Shown here: positions 15,080-24,285 of the stretch, piece after piece
Layout of the letters: the number at the start of each line of letters is the position of its first letter
Numbering within the stretch: position 1 is the first letter of the stretch
Source of the DNA: Mesorhizobium zhangyense
GTDB lineage: Bacteria; Pseudomonadota; Alphaproteobacteria; Rhizobiales; Rhizobiaceae
DNA length: 64,000 nucleotides
Assembly (NCBI RefSeq): GCF_011045115.1
Contig: NZ_JAAKZG010000006.1
Coordinates: 310,001-374,000, forward strand
Direction of reading: 5' to 3'
Program-made: the position numbers and the translations under genes
Notes under the pieces: generated by a model
Told to the model about the DNA's origin: nothing
The model's input: only the letters and a program-made list of their open reading frames with translations
The model's database searches: none

Positions 15080-16143
15080 GTGCGTCCAGTGAAAAGCCTC
15101 TGCGCGTCGTCGTTGCCGGGCTCGGCAATATGGGCCGCAGCCATGCGCTGGCCTATCACAACAATCCCGGCTTCGAGATCGCATCGCTGGTCAATCGCTC
15201 GGACGTTCCGCTTCCGGCTGAGCTGTCCGGCTATGAAATCCGGCGCTCCTTCGAGGATGCGCTGCGCGAGCTGAAGCCGGACGTCGCCTCGATCAACACC
15301 TATTCCGACAGCCATGCCGACTACGCGATCGCAGCTTTGGAAGCCGGCTGCCATGTCTTCGTCGAGAAGCCGCTGGCGACAACCGTTGCCGACGCCGAGC
15401 GTGTCGTGGCGGCGGCGAAGGCCAATGGCAAAAAACTGGTGATCGGCTACATCCTGCGCCATCACCCGTCCTGGATCAGGCTGATCGCCGAAGCGCGTAA
15501 ACTTGGCGGGCCTTATGTCTTCCGCATGAACCTGAACCAGCAGTCGAGCGGCCATACCTGGGACACGCACAAGCAGTTGATGAAGACGATCTCGCCCATC
15601 GTCGATTGCGGCGTGCATTATCTCGACGTCATGTGCCAGATCACCGATGCCAGGCCGGTCGAAGTGCGCGGCATGGGCGTTCGCCTGTCCGACGAGATCG
15701 CCTCCGACATGTACAATTACGGCCATCTGCAGGTGCTGTTCGACGACGGTTCGGTTGGCTGGTACGAGGCCGGCTGGGGCCCGATGATTTCCGAAACCGC
15801 CTTCTTCGTGAAGGATGTCATCTCGCCCAATGGCTGCGTCTCCATCGTCATGGACGAGAAGGCGAAATCCGACGATGTCGATGCCCATACCAAGACCAAT
15901 ATGATCCGCGTGCACCACGCCGCCACCGGCAAGGATGGCCGCTTTGCAGCGCCGGACCAGAACCTGTCGATGAGCGGCGAGCCCGGCCATCAGGATTTGT
16001 GTGACCTCGAGCAGGCCTTTCTGCTGAAGGCCGTCCGTGAGGACATCGACCTCACCCGCCATATGAGTGACGCCGTGAAATCGCTCGCCGTCTGCCTTGC
16101 GGCGGATGAAAGTGTGCGCACCGGCCGCGCTGTTACGCTGTAG
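15076..16143 (+). CDS. Gfo/Idh/MocA family sugar dehydrogenase
   Basis: A 355-residue NAD(P)-dependent oxidoreductase. The Rossmann motif is VVVAGLGNMGRSHALAYH near residues 9-26, and the catalytic-lysine motif VFVEKPLATT follows near residue 95. The C-terminal alpha/beta substrate domain contains the conserved histidine region DCGVHYLDVMCQ. The start is a GTG overlapping the upstream permease stop by two bases. Members oxidise or reduce sugars and cyclitols. Here, between an importer permease and its ATPase, it probably acts on the imported sugar, but which carbon it modifies is unknown, and GlcNAc catabolism by nagA would not need it. Confidence 0.9.
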   Translation: MSASSEKPLRVVVAGLGNMGRSHALAYHNNPGFEIASLVNRSDVPLPAELSGYEIRRSFEDALRELKPDVASINTYSDSHADYAIAALEAGCHVFVEKPLATTVADAERVVAAAKANGKKLVIGYILRHHPSWIRLIAEARKLGGPYVFRMNLNQQSSGHTWDTHKQLMKTISPIVDCGVHYLDVMCQITDARPVEVRGMGVRLSDEIASDMYNYGHLQVLFDDGSVGWYEAGWGPMISETAFFVKDVISPNGCVSIVMDEKAKSDDVDAHTKTNMIRVHHAATGKDGRFAAPDQNLSMSGEPGHQDLCDLEQAFLLKAVREDIDLTRHMSDAVKSLAVCLAADESVRTGRAVTL

Positions 16144-16164
16144 GAAACGGAAGGGAACGACCAG

Positions 16165-17166
16165 TTGGGTTCGCTCAAAATCGAGAACGTCAAAAAATCC
16201 TTCGGCAGTGTCGACGTGCTGAAAGGCATCGACCTGGAGGTGAACGACGGCGAGTTCGTCGTTTTCGTCGGCCCCTCCGGCTGCGGCAAGTCGACCTTGC
16301 TGCGCGTGATTGCAGGGCTGGAGGACGCAACCTCGGGAAATGTGCTGATCGACGGCCGCAAGGTCGATGCCGTGCCGCCGTCCGATCGCGGCATTGCCAT
16401 GGTTTTCCAGACCTATGCGCTCTATCCGCATCTCTCGGTGCGCAACAATATGAGCCTCGGCCTCAAGCAGGCCAAGACGCCGACTGACGAGATCACGCGC
16501 CGCGTCGCCACGGCGTCGTCGATGCTGTCGCTGGAGCCCTACCTCGAACGGCGGCCGGCCGAGCTTTCCGGCGGCCAGCGCCAGCGCGTCGCCATCGGCC
16601 GCGCCGTGGTGCGCGAACCGAAACTCTTTCTCTTCGACGAACCCTTGTCGAATCTGGATGCAGCCCTGCGCGTCAACACGCGGCTGGAGATTGCGCAGCT
16701 TCACCGTCGGCTGTCGGCAACAATGATCTACGTCACCCACGACCAGGTCGAGGCGATGACGCTGGCCGACAGGATCGTCGTGTTGAATGGCGGTCGCATC
16801 GAGCAGATCGGCAGGCCCATGGAGCTATACAATTCGCCGGCTAATGAATTTGTCGCCAGCTTTATCGGTTCGCCCAAAATGAACTTCATCGACGGCGCGC
16901 ATCTTGGCGAGCCAAAGGCCAAGACCGTCGGCGTTCGCCCCGAACATCTGACTGTCGACGCCAAATCCGGCGCCTGGAAAGGCACGGTCATCCATGCCGA
17001 GCATCTCGGCGCCGACACCAATCTCTATATCGACACGGAAAAGGCCGGGCTGCTGACCATCCGTATCTTCGGCGTTTATGACGCCGAGCCGGGCGCCACG
17101 CTCTATGCCACGCCCAACCCGGCGAAGACCTATCGGTTTGACGCGGACGGCAAGACACTGGCTTGA
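16165..17166 (+). CDS. sugar ABC transporter ATP-binding protein (UgpC/MalK type)
   Basis: A 333-residue ATPase with Walker [10 protein letters not shown] (about residues 37-45), signature [12 protein letters not shown], Walker B LFLFDEP and the switch histidine in [12 protein letters not shown]-terminal OB/TOBE regulatory domain begins near residue 240 and is slightly shorter than in typical MalK. The start codon is TTG at 16165, preceded by GGAAGGGAA. It powers the importer formed by the two permeases upstream; such ATPases may also serve other transporters. Confidence 0.93.
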   Translation: MGSLKIENVKKSFGSVDVLKGIDLEVNDGEFVVFVGPSGCGKSTLLRVIAGLEDATSGNVLIDGRKVDAVPPSDRGIAMVFQTYALYPHLSVRNNMSLGLKQAKTPTDEITRRVATASSMLSLEPYLERRPAELSGGQRQRVAIGRAVVREPKLFLFDEPLSNLDAALRVNTRLEIAQLHRRLSATMIYVTHDQVEAMTLADRIVVLNGGRIEQIGRPMELYNSPANEFVASFIGSPKMNFIDGAHLGEPKAKTVGVRPEHLTVDAKSGAWKGTVIHAEHLGADTNLYIDTEKAGLLTIRIFGVYDAEPGATLYATPNPAKTYRFDADGKTLA

Positions 17167-17216
17167 AAGCAGCCTCCGGCCGTCGCATCCTGTGACTGGC
17201 GAACAGGCCGGAGCCG

Positions 17217-18434
17217 ATGAACGAAGAAAGCCTGAACCTCCTTGCAGACTGGATCGTCCAGCGGGGTCTCGCGGGCGACAGCGAGATCGATTTGCTGCAA
17301 GGCTTTTGCGATCGATGCGTCGAGGCCGGGCTCGATCTCTCCCGCAGCGTTGCCATCGTCGACACGCTGCACCCTGTCTATGAGGGCAGGGCGTTTTTCT
17401 GGCGGCGCGACCAGCTGCTTGAAACGCCTTTCGTGGAATACGGCCCGAGCAATCAGGGCGAAGGCCTGGAGGAGTGGAAGAAGAGCCCGTTCTATCACCT
17501 GCTTCAAAGCGGCGAGAACGAAATGCGGCGGCGGCTCTGCGACGGCGAGACCGAGGGCTTCTCCGTTTTCAGCGAATTGCAGCAGGAAGGTCAGACCGAT
17601 TACCTGGCCATGGTGCACAGGTTCAGCCGCGACTCGGTTATCGGCGAACTGGACTGCATCCTGTCGCGCTGGACGACGGCGCGCGCCGGCGGGTTCAGCG
17701 AAGAAGACATCGCAGCGCTCCGGCGTCTGGTTCCGGTGCTCTGCCTGGCGATCAAATCGACATCCCTTGCGCGCATCGCTCAGTCGCTGGTGGAGGCCTA
17801 TCTCGGACGGGATGCCGGCCAGCGCGTCCTGCAGGGCCGGATATCGCGCGGCATAGTCGAGCGGATAAACGCCGTCATCTGGTTTTCCGACATGCAGGGC
17901 TACACTGCGCTGTCGGAGAGGATCGATTCCGACCAGCTCATTCCGCTTCTCGACGACTATGCGGAGATCGTGATTACGGCAGTGCAGGGTGCAGGCGGCG
18001 ACGTGCTCAAGCTGATGGCCGACGGCATATTGGCTATCTTCACCGCCGACGATCCTGCCAATGCCTGCGTTTGCGCACTTCAAGCCGAAGCCGATCTTCG
18101 GCTTAGGCTGGAAGCACTCAATCGCCGGCGGTCGGCCGAAAACCAGCCGGTCACCGGCATTTGTCTCGGGCTGCATATCGGCGATGTCTTTTATGGGAAC
18201 ATCGGCAGCAAGGACCGGCTGGACTTCACCGTGGTCGGCCAGGCCGTCAACGAGGCGAGCCGCATCGAGACGATGTGCCGCTCGGCCGGGCGCGGCACGC
18301 TCTTTTCTTCGGCATTTCGCGACACCTTGCCGGACGCGGAAAGGGCAAAGCTCGTCTCGGTCGGACGCTACGCCCTGCGCGGCGTCGGCAAGGCGCAGGA
18401 GCTGTTCACGCTCGACCCGGAAATCGCCGGCTGA
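17217..18434 (+). CDS. class III adenylate/guanylate cyclase
   Basis: A 405-residue protein. The C-terminal half (about residues 215-385) is a class III nucleotide cyclase catalytic domain: the metal-binding segment AVIWFSDMQGYTALSERID, GGDVLKLMADGILAIF with the substrate-region lysine, the second region GDVFYGNIGSKDRLDFTVVG, and QAVNEASRIE. The N-terminal 200 residues resemble no domain I know and may be a cytoplasmic sensor; I see no transmembrane helix. It starts 50 bp after the ATPase gene with GGAG before the ATG and is probably in the same operon. The product is likely cAMP. Confidence 0.88.
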   Translation: MNEESLNLLADWIVQRGLAGDSEIDLLQGFCDRCVEAGLDLSRSVAIVDTLHPVYEGRAFFWRRDQLLETPFVEYGPSNQGEGLEEWKKSPFYHLLQSGENEMRRRLCDGETEGFSVFSELQQEGQTDYLAMVHRFSRDSVIGELDCILSRWTTARAGGFSEEDIAALRRLVPVLCLAIKSTSLARIAQSLVEAYLGRDAGQRVLQGRISRGIVERINAVIWFSDMQGYTALSERIDSDQLIPLLDDYAEIVITAVQGAGGDVLKLMADGILAIFTADDPANACVCALQAEADLRLRLEALNRRRSAENQPVTGICLGLHIGDVFYGNIGSKDRLDFTVVGQAVNEASRIETMCRSAGRGTLFSSAFRDTLPDAERAKLVSVGRYALRGVGKAQELFTLDPEIAG

Positions 18435-18455
18435 CGATTTCCGGTCGGGCCTGCC

Positions 18456-19301
18456 TCAGGCGTCGGCCTTCACATCCTGCCGCTGCTGGCCAAGGTCCTC
18501 GATGCCGAGTTCGACGACGTCGCCGGCTTTGAGATAGCGCGGCGGCTTCATGCCCATGCCGACGCCGGGCGGGGTGCCGGTCGAGATGATGTCGCCGGGA
18601 TGCAGCGACATGAACTGGCTGAGATAGGAAACGAGATAGCGCACGCCATAGACCATCGTCCTGGTCGAGCCATCCTGCACCTTCTCGCCATTGACGGTGA
18701 GCCACATCTTGAGATTCTGCGGGTCCGGCACCTCGTCCTTGGTCACCAGCCACGGTCCGATCGGTCCGAACGTGTCGCAGCTCTTGCCCTTGGTCCACTG
18801 GCCCGAGCGCTCGGTCTGGAACGCACGCTCGGACACGTCATGGGCCGTGCAGTAGCCGGCGACATAGTCGAGCGCGTCGGCCTCGGAGACATATTTTGCC
18901 TTGCGCCCGATGACGACGCCGAGTTCCACTTCCCAGTCGGTCTTTTCGGACCCGCGCGGGATCAGCACGTCATCGTTGGGACCGACGATGGCCGAACTGG
19001 CCTTCATGAAGATGATCGGCTCCGGCGGTACGGTGGCGCCGGTTTCGGCCGCATGGTCGGAATAGTTGAGGCCGATGCAGATGAATTTGCCTGTGCCATG
19101 CACGCAAGGGCCGATGCGCGGATTGCCGGTGACCACGGGCAGCGAGGCCGGATCGATGCGCGCCAGCCGGTCGAGTTCCTTCGGATCGATGGTCTCGCCG
19201 CCAAGGTCGGCAATGTGCTGTGACAGGTCGCGGATCACGCCATCCTTGTCGATCAGGCCCGGGCGCTCGCGTCCCGCTTCTCCATAGCGCAGCAATTTCA
19301 C
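18456..19301 (-). CDS. fumarylacetoacetate hydrolase family protein, probable 2,4-diketo-3-deoxy-L-fuconate hydrolase
   Basis: A 281-residue FAH-fold enzyme. The active-site region GKFICIGLNYSDHAAETG and the metal-binding DWEVELGVVIGRKAKYV plus GTPPGVGMGMKPP motifs are clear. Many such proteins are labelled ureidoglycolate lyase. Partnership with the adjoining SDR, which resembles 2-keto-3-deoxy-L-fuconate dehydrogenase, favours a C-C hydrolase splitting a 2,4-diketo-3-deoxy acid into pyruvate and lactate. The start is GTG, with AGGGAG upstream. It follows the SDR gene by 22 bp. The specific substrate is inferred from context. Confidence 0.8.
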   Translation of the reverse strand: MKLLRYGEAGRERPGLIDKDGVIRDLSQHIADLGGETIDPKELDRLARIDPASLPVVTGNPRIGPCVHGTGKFICIGLNYSDHAAETGATVPPEPIIFMKASSAIVGPNDDVLIPRGSEKTDWEVELGVVIGRKAKYVSEADALDYVAGYCTAHDVSERAFQTERSGQWTKGKSCDTFGPIGPWLVTKDEVPDPQNLKMWLTVNGEKVQDGSTRTMVYGVRYLVSYLSQFMSLHPGDIISTGTPPGVGMGMKPPRYLKAGDVVELGIEDLGQQRQDVKADA

Positions 19302-19323
19302 GTCAAAACTCCCTTAGTGAAAA

Positions 19324-20058
19324 TCAGATTGTCCAGCCGCCATCGATGGCATAGGCTTGGCCGGTGGTGTAGGTGGCGCCGGCGAGATAGACGGCAAGTG
19401 CGGCGATTTCTTCAGGCGTGCCGAGCCGGCCCATCGGCTGGCGGGCGATGAAGGCAGCGCGTGCCGCCTCATAATCGCCGCCGGCGCGCATGCGGCCTTC
19501 CAGCGACGGGCTTTCCACCGTGCCGGGGCAGATGGCGTTGCAGCGAATGCCCTGACCGATATGGTCGGCGGCAACCGCCTTGGTCAGCCCGATCACCGCT
19601 GCCTTGGTGGTGCCGTAGGCGAAGCGGTTGGGCACGCCCTTTATGCTCGAGGCGACCGACGACATGTTGATGATCGAGCCGCCACCGCGCTCGATCATGC
19701 CGGGCAGCACAGCGCGGATGGTGCGGATCATGGCGCGTACATTGAGGTTGAAGGCGAAGTCAAGGTCGCTGTCCTTCATCTCGAGGATGGAGCCCGAATG
19801 CACGAAGCCGGCGCAGTTGAACAGAACATCGACCGGCCCGATCTCGGCAAAGGCTTTTTCCACCGCCACATCGTCGAGAACGTCGAGTTTTCTCGTCACG
19901 ATGCCGGTTTCGCGAGTGAGTTCGGCGAGCAGCGTCTCGTTGATATCGGTGGCCGTCACCAGCGCGCCTTCGCGCGCGAAGGCCAAAGCCGTGGCACGGC
20001 CGATGCCCTGCGCCGCAGCCGTAATCACCACGCTCTTGCCCGCCAATGTCCCCGTCAT
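19324..20058 (-). CDS. short-chain dehydrogenase, probable 2-keto-3-deoxy-L-fuconate dehydrogenase
   Basis: A 244-residue classical SDR with cofactor motif VVITAAAQGIGRATALAF near residues 10-27 and NNAG-equivalent FNCAGFVHSG. The catalytic tetrad includes Ser in NMSSVASSIKG and the YGTTKAAV active site (Tyr, Lys). It closely resembles the KDF dehydrogenases of the non-phosphorylative L-fucose pathway. GGGAGGAA stands before the ATG. The neighbour downstream would cleave its product. No fucose dehydrogenase, lactonase or dehydratase is in the window, so upper pathway steps would be encoded elsewhere. Confidence 0.82.
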   Translation of the reverse strand: MTGTLAGKSVVITAAAQGIGRATALAFAREGALVTATDINETLLAELTRETGIVTRKLDVLDDVAVEKAFAEIGPVDVLFNCAGFVHSGSILEMKDSDLDFAFNLNVRAMIRTIRAVLPGMIERGGGSIINMSSVASSIKGVPNRFAYGTTKAAVIGLTKAVAADHIGQGIRCNAICPGTVESPSLEGRMRAGGDYEAARAAFIARQPMGRLGTPEEIAALAVYLAGATYTTGQAYAIDGGWTI

Positions 20059-20076
20059 GCTTCCTCCCGACGCAAA

Positions 20077-20097
20077 GCTGGCCCTCGGCGGGCCAGC
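20077..20097 (-). terminator. hairpin between ALDH16 and the SDR gene
   Basis: GCTGGCCC (20077-20084) and GGGCCAGC (20090-20097) form a perfect 8-bp stem with a five-base loop, followed on the minus strand by TTT. It lies about 20 bp upstream of the SDR start. An AT-rich stretch upstream (20100-20150) could hold a promoter. It may attenuate read-through from the deoC-ALDH16 genes. Confidence 0.5.
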
Positions 20098-20171
20098 CTA
20101 TCAAAATGTTTATTTATCGGTAAAGAACAAGACTGAAAGCGTCAAGCCCGATTGCCGTGTGAGAAAAGCGC

Positions 20172-22547
20172 TCAATCGCCATAGGGAACCCAGACATTCT
20201 TGACCTCGACGGCGCGGCGCAGGAAGGCATCGCCGGCGACCAGATCGGAGCGCCAGTCGACATTCCTGCCATTGCTGGTCCAGACACGCTTGAGGTTGCC
20301 GATCGATTCCGCTTCGACCAGCTTGCAAGTGTCGGCATCAGCCACGCACCACAGTCCGTCGACATCGTCATGCTTGGCCAGCACGGCCGCCAGTTCGGCA
20401 TGCTTGCCGGTGACAATGTTGATCGCGCCGGCCGGCACGTCGGAATATTCGATGACCTGATAGAGATCGGTTGCCAGCAGCGCATGCTTCTGGCTCGGCA
20501 CAGCCACCACCGTGTTGCCCATGGCAAGCGCGGGTGCTGCCAGCGAGATCAGGCCGAGCAGTGGCGCCTCGTCTGGCGCGACGATGCCGATGACGCCGAC
20601 CGGCTCATGCAACGCCAGCGTCACAGCCCGTGCCGGCGGCGCATGCACGCGGCCTTCGAACTTGTCGGCCATGCCGGCAAAGGAGAACAGCCGCTCTATG
20701 GAAAGCTCGACCTCCTCGCGCGCTGCCTTGGCGCTAACACCGGTGAGCTGCACCAGCCGCGCCGAGAACTCGTCGGCGCGCGCCGAGAGGTTTTCGGCGA
20801 GGAAATAAAGCACCTGGCTGCGGTTGTAGCCGGTCGCCTCGGCCCAAGCCTTGGCGCCCCGCGCCGCCGACACCGCATCACGAATGTCCTTGCGGCTGCC
20901 CAGCCCGACTTCGCCGGCAAGTTTTCCTTTCCTATCAGCGACAGGCAGCGAATAATTGCCGTCTGGCCGAACCTGCTTGCCGCCGATGAACAGTTTTGCC
21001 GTGCGGTCGATGCCGATGCCGTCGGTCTCAGTGCGCTCGGTGATCTTTTCTGCCGTCGCCGGCTTGATCGCAGAGCCCAGCGGCAGCTTTACCGAGAGAT
21101 ATTCGAGCATGCCTTCGCGGCCGCCCTCGCGGCCGAAGCCGCTTTCGCGGTAGCCGCCGAAACCACAGGCGGCGTCGAACATGTTGGTGCCGTTGACCCA
21201 GACCACACCGGCCTTGAGCTGCGGCGCTGCATGCAGTGCGAGGTTGATATTCTCGCTCCACACCGAAGCTGCGAGGCCGTAGCGCGTGTTGTTGGCAAGC
21301 TCGATCGCCTCTTCCGTCGAACGGAAGGTCATGGCGGCCAGAACCGGCCCGAATACCTCTTCCTGAGCAAGGATATTAGCCGGCGAAACACCGATCGCCA
21401 GCGTCGGGAGGTAAAAATAGCCCGTCGAAGGCAATGGGCAATCCGGCTGCCAGCATTCGGCGCCCTGTTTTGCACCCTCGGCGACCAGCCCGTTCACCCG
21501 GTCGAGCTGGGTCTTGTCGACCAGCGGGCCGATATCGGTATTCTTGTCGAGCGGGCTACCGACGCGCAGACGGCCCATGCGCGTCTTGACCTTGGCGATG
21601 AAGGCGTCGGAAACACCCTCCTGCACCAGCAGGCGCGAGCCCGCGCAGCAGACCTGGCCCTGGTTGAACCAGATGCCATCGACCAGCCCCTCCACGGCGC
21701 TGTCGAGATCCGCGTCCTCGAAGACGATGAAGGCCGACTTGCCGCCGAGCTCCAGCGACAGCTTCTTGCCCGAGCCGGCGGTGGCCTTGCGGATGATCTT
21801 GCCGACTTCCGACGAACCAGTGAAGGCGATCTTCTGCACGCCCGGATGATTGACGATGGCCGCACCGGCTTCCGGCCCGCCGGGCACGATGTTGACGACG
21901 CCCTTCGGCACGCCGGCGCGCTCGCAGATTTCGGCGAATAGGATGGCCGTCAGCGGCGTGTATTCGGCGGGTTTCAGCACCACGGTGCAGCCGGCAGCGA
22001 GAGCCGGCGCGATCTTCCACGCCAGCATCAGCAGCGGAAAATTCCACGGGATGATCTGGCCGACGACGCCGACCGGCTTGTGGTCCGGGAATTCCTTGTC
22101 CAGCGACTGCGCCCAGCCGGCATGATGGATGAAATGGCGGATCGCCAGCGGCACGTCGATGTCGCGGCTTTCGCGGATCGGCTTGCCGTTGTCGATCGAT
22201 TCCAGCACCGCGAACAGACGCTGGTGGCGCTGCATGGCGCGGCCTATGGCGTAGAGCACCTTGGCTCTGGCGTAGCCGGATTGCGCGCTCCATTTCGGCA
22301 GCGCCTTGGCCGCCGCTGCGACTGCCGCATCGATATCGGCGTCACCCGCGTCGGAGATTTTTGCCAGCAGCTTGCCGGTCGCCGGTTCGCTGGTTTCGAA
22401 GGTTTTTCCTCCGGCTGCCGCCTTCCACTCGCCGCCGATGAACAGCGCCTTGCCGAAATCGCGCCCAGCGAGCCAGGCGTCGGCTTCGTTGCGGGCCTCG
22501 GGGGCTGCGTCATATTCCATCGCGGCGTAGCGTTCGAGAATGTTCAT
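20172..22547 (-). CDS. tandem-domain aldehyde dehydrogenase (ALDH16 type)
   Basis: A 791-residue protein, about 1.6 times the usual ALDH length. The first domain (about residues 30-490) is complete, with NAD-binding IPWNFPLLMLAWKIAPALAAG, the catalytic glutamate in LELGGKSAF and the catalytic cysteine in FNQGQVCCAGSRL. The second (about residues 510-790) keeps Rossmann-like stretches (HEPVGVIGIVAPDEAPLLG) but has no catalytic cysteine motif and ends early. This is the ALDH16 architecture, where the second unit is structural. The ATG at 22547 has GGGAGA upstream. It follows deoC by 26 bp, so it probably oxidises an aldehyde released by that aldolase. Confidence 0.88.
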   Translation of the reverse strand: MNILERYAAMEYDAAPEARNEADAWLAGRDFGKALFIGGEWKAAAGGKTFETSEPATGKLLAKISDAGDADIDAAVAAAAKALPKWSAQSGYARAKVLYAIGRAMQRHQRLFAVLESIDNGKPIRESRDIDVPLAIRHFIHHAGWAQSLDKEFPDHKPVGVVGQIIPWNFPLLMLAWKIAPALAAGCTVVLKPAEYTPLTAILFAEICERAGVPKGVVNIVPGGPEAGAAIVNHPGVQKIAFTGSSEVGKIIRKATAGSGKKLSLELGGKSAFIVFEDADLDSAVEGLVDGIWFNQGQVCCAGSRLLVQEGVSDAFIAKVKTRMGRLRVGSPLDKNTDIGPLVDKTQLDRVNGLVAEGAKQGAECWQPDCPLPSTGYFYLPTLAIGVSPANILAQEEVFGPVLAAMTFRSTEEAIELANNTRYGLAASVWSENINLALHAAPQLKAGVVWVNGTNMFDAACGFGGYRESGFGREGGREGMLEYLSVKLPLGSAIKPATAEKITERTETDGIGIDRTAKLFIGGKQVRPDGNYSLPVADRKGKLAGEVGLGSRKDIRDAVSAARGAKAWAEATGYNRSQVLYFLAENLSARADEFSARLVQLTGVSAKAAREEVELSIERLFSFAGMADKFEGRVHAPPARAVTLALHEPVGVIGIVAPDEAPLLGLISLAAPALAMGNTVVAVPSQKHALLATDLYQVIEYSDVPAGAINIVTGKHAELAAVLAKHDDVDGLWCVADADTCKLVEAESIGNLKRVWTSNGRNVDWRSDLVAGDAFLRRAVEVKNVWVPYGD

Positions 22548-22573
22548 TGAAAAATCTCCCGAATTCTTTGCCG

Positions 22574-23632
22574 TCACGCCATTGCGTGGCGATGATTGGC
22601 CGAGTAGCGGCCGGTCAGATGGTGCTCGAGCTGGCGCTCGATGTCGGTGAGCAGGCTGGATGCGCCGAAGCGGAAAAGCTCCGGCTCCAGCCACGGCCGG
22701 CCAAGCTCTTCCTTCATCAGCACCAGCCAGTCGAGCGAGACCTTGGCGGTGGAAATGCCGCCCGCCGGCTTGAAGCCGATGAGATAGCCGGTGTGCTCGA
22801 AATAGGCGCGGATCGAGCGTACCATGGCGAGACCGACCGGCAGCGTGGCATTGACGCTTTCCTTGCCGGTCGAAGTCTTCACGAAATCCGCGCCCGCCAT
22901 CATCGCCACCATCGAGGCGAGCATGACATTGCGCAAGGTCGCCAGATCGCCGGTGCCGAGGATGACCTTGAGATGCGCCTCGCCGCAGGCGGCGCGCATG
23001 GCGACGATCTCGTCATAGAGCTCCTGCCATTTGGCGCCGAACACCAGCCCGCGCGGGATGACCACGTCGATCTCGTCGGCGCCGTCCTTCACCGAGGCCT
23101 CGATCTCCTGAAGGCGGGTGGCGAGCGGCGCCAGCCCATGCGGGAAGGCGGTGGAGACGGCGGCGACATGAATGCCGGTGCCCTTAACGGCGTCCACAGC
23201 CGTCGCGACGAAGGGGTGGTAAACGCAGACGGCAGCGGGCCGTATCACCGTGTCACCGAGGCCGAGGCCTTCCGCGATATCGCGGCGCAACGGGTTGATC
23301 GCCTTGGCGCAGAGCCGGCGCACGCGCTCGTCGGTATCGTTCGAGTTCAACGTGGTGAGGTCCATGCAGGCGATGGAACGCAGGAGCCACGCCGCCTGGT
23401 TGTCGGCCTTGATCGAGCGGCGCTTGGTGAGCGAGGCGACGCGGCGTTCAAGCGCCGAGCGGTTGACGTTGCGCATCGATTCGAGAAAGCCGAGATCGAG
23501 CGCCATGCCGGGGTTGCGGGCAATGCCATGCGTGGCAGGCGTATTGGCGGCAATGCGCGTCGGCAGGGAGGTCACGCTGGAATCCCGCGCCTCTCCTGTG
23601 CTGAGACCGGCCTCAAGAAACTTGCTGCTCAT
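22574..23632 (-). CDS. deoC: deoxyribose-phosphate aldolase
   Basis: A 352-residue DeoC-fold class I aldolase of the longer type. The Schiff-base lysine is in ADFVKTSTGKESVNATL and the second conserved lysine in GFKPAGGIST; the acidic residues are in GADEIDVVIPRGL. It cleaves 2-deoxy-D-ribose-5-phosphate to glyceraldehyde-3-phosphate and acetaldehyde. An N-terminal extension of about 90 residues precedes the barrel. The ATG at 23632 follows GGGGAGG; a GTG at 23647 is an alternative. It is the first gene of the deoC-ALDH16 operon, with a perfect palindrome and an inverted repeat upstream. Confidence 0.92.
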   Translation of the reverse strand: MSSKFLEAGLSTGEARDSSVTSLPTRIAANTPATHGIARNPGMALDLGFLESMRNVNRSALERRVASLTKRRSIKADNQAAWLLRSIACMDLTTLNSNDTDERVRRLCAKAINPLRRDIAEGLGLGDTVIRPAAVCVYHPFVATAVDAVKGTGIHVAAVSTAFPHGLAPLATRLQEIEASVKDGADEIDVVIPRGLVFGAKWQELYDEIVAMRAACGEAHLKVILGTGDLATLRNVMLASMVAMMAGADFVKTSTGKESVNATLPVGLAMVRSIRAYFEHTGYLIGFKPAGGISTAKVSLDWLVLMKEELGRPWLEPELFRFGASSLLTDIERQLEHHLTGRYSANHRHAMA

Positions 23633-23672
23633 CACCTCCCCTTTCACTCCACACTTTTGGCGGAGGATAGCC

Positions 23673-23691
23673 CGTGAAGTGACGCTTCACG
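23673..23691. promoter_or_regulatory. inverted repeat upstream of deoC
   Basis: CGTGAAG (23673-23679) and CTTCACG (23685-23691) form a 7-bp inverted repeat with a five-base spacer, 41 bp upstream of deoC. It is operator-like or a leader hairpin; no binding protein can be assigned. Confidence 0.35.
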
Positions 23692-23738
23692 AGTCCTGTC
23701 AGCGGTAATAGCGGAGAAAGCACATCAATGCAGCTAAC

Positions 23739-23758
23739 TTTTGACCGTATGGTCAAAA
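23739..23758. promoter_or_regulatory. perfect 20-bp palindrome between deoC and the Fur-family gene
   Basis: TTTTGACCGTATGGTCAAAA consists of two perfect 8-bp arms around GTAT. It lies about 107 bp upstream of deoC and 95 bp upstream of the Fur-family gene. It looks like the operator of a dimeric TetR- or GntR-type repressor; no such gene adjoins it. It could control either divergent gene. Confidence 0.5.
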
Positions 23759-23853
23759 CCATGAGGCTCGCGTGAGGTGTCCAACGTCGGCTTTCCGTTG
23801 AGAAAGGCTCTTACTTCTTTGCAACTGGGTGTCATCTGGCGCATATTCCGGGC

Positions 23854-24285
23854 ATGGCAAAGCAGAAGAATCAGAAACCAGACTACGAGAAAATGCTGCG
23901 CAAGGCAGGGATCAGGATCACCCGCCCGCGCCGCATCATCGTGGAGATATTGACGGCGACGGATGATCACCCCGACGCGCTTGAAATCTTCCGGCGCGCG
24001 GCCGCGATCGATTCCGGCATTTCGCTGTCGACCGTCTATCGCACGATGAAAGTGCTGGAAGGCCTGGGGGCCATTCACCGCCATGCCTTCGAGGGCGGGC
24101 CCTCGCGCTTCGAACAGGCCAGCGGCGAGCATCACGACCATTTGATCGATCTCGACACCGGCGACGTCATCGAATTCAAGTCCGACCGCATCGAGCAATT
24201 GCAGAACGAAATCGCCGAGGCGCTGGGCTATGACATCGTCCACCACCGTCTGGAACTCTATGGCCGCAAGCGGCGCGGGCGCTGA
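23854..24285 (+). CDS. Fur family transcriptional regulator (Fur/Mur-like)
   Basis: A 143-residue metalloregulator. A winged helix occupies residues 10-85 ([20 protein letters not shown], then [21 protein letters not shown]). The C-terminal metal-binding and dimerisation domain contains the [18 protein letters not shown] motif with the conserved histidines. It lacks the CxxC zinc site of classical Fur, as rhizobial Mur proteins do. It could be the manganese-responsive Mur or a paralogue; no iron or manganese transporter lies nearby to decide. It is divergent from deoC and transcribed alone. Confidence 0.85.
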   Translation: MAKQKNQKPDYEKMLRKAGIRITRPRRIIVEILTATDDHPDALEIFRRAAAIDSGISLSTVYRTMKVLEGLGAIHRHAFEGGPSRFEQASGEHHDHLIDLDTGDVIEFKSDRIEQLQNEIAEALGYDIVHHRLELYGRKRRGR

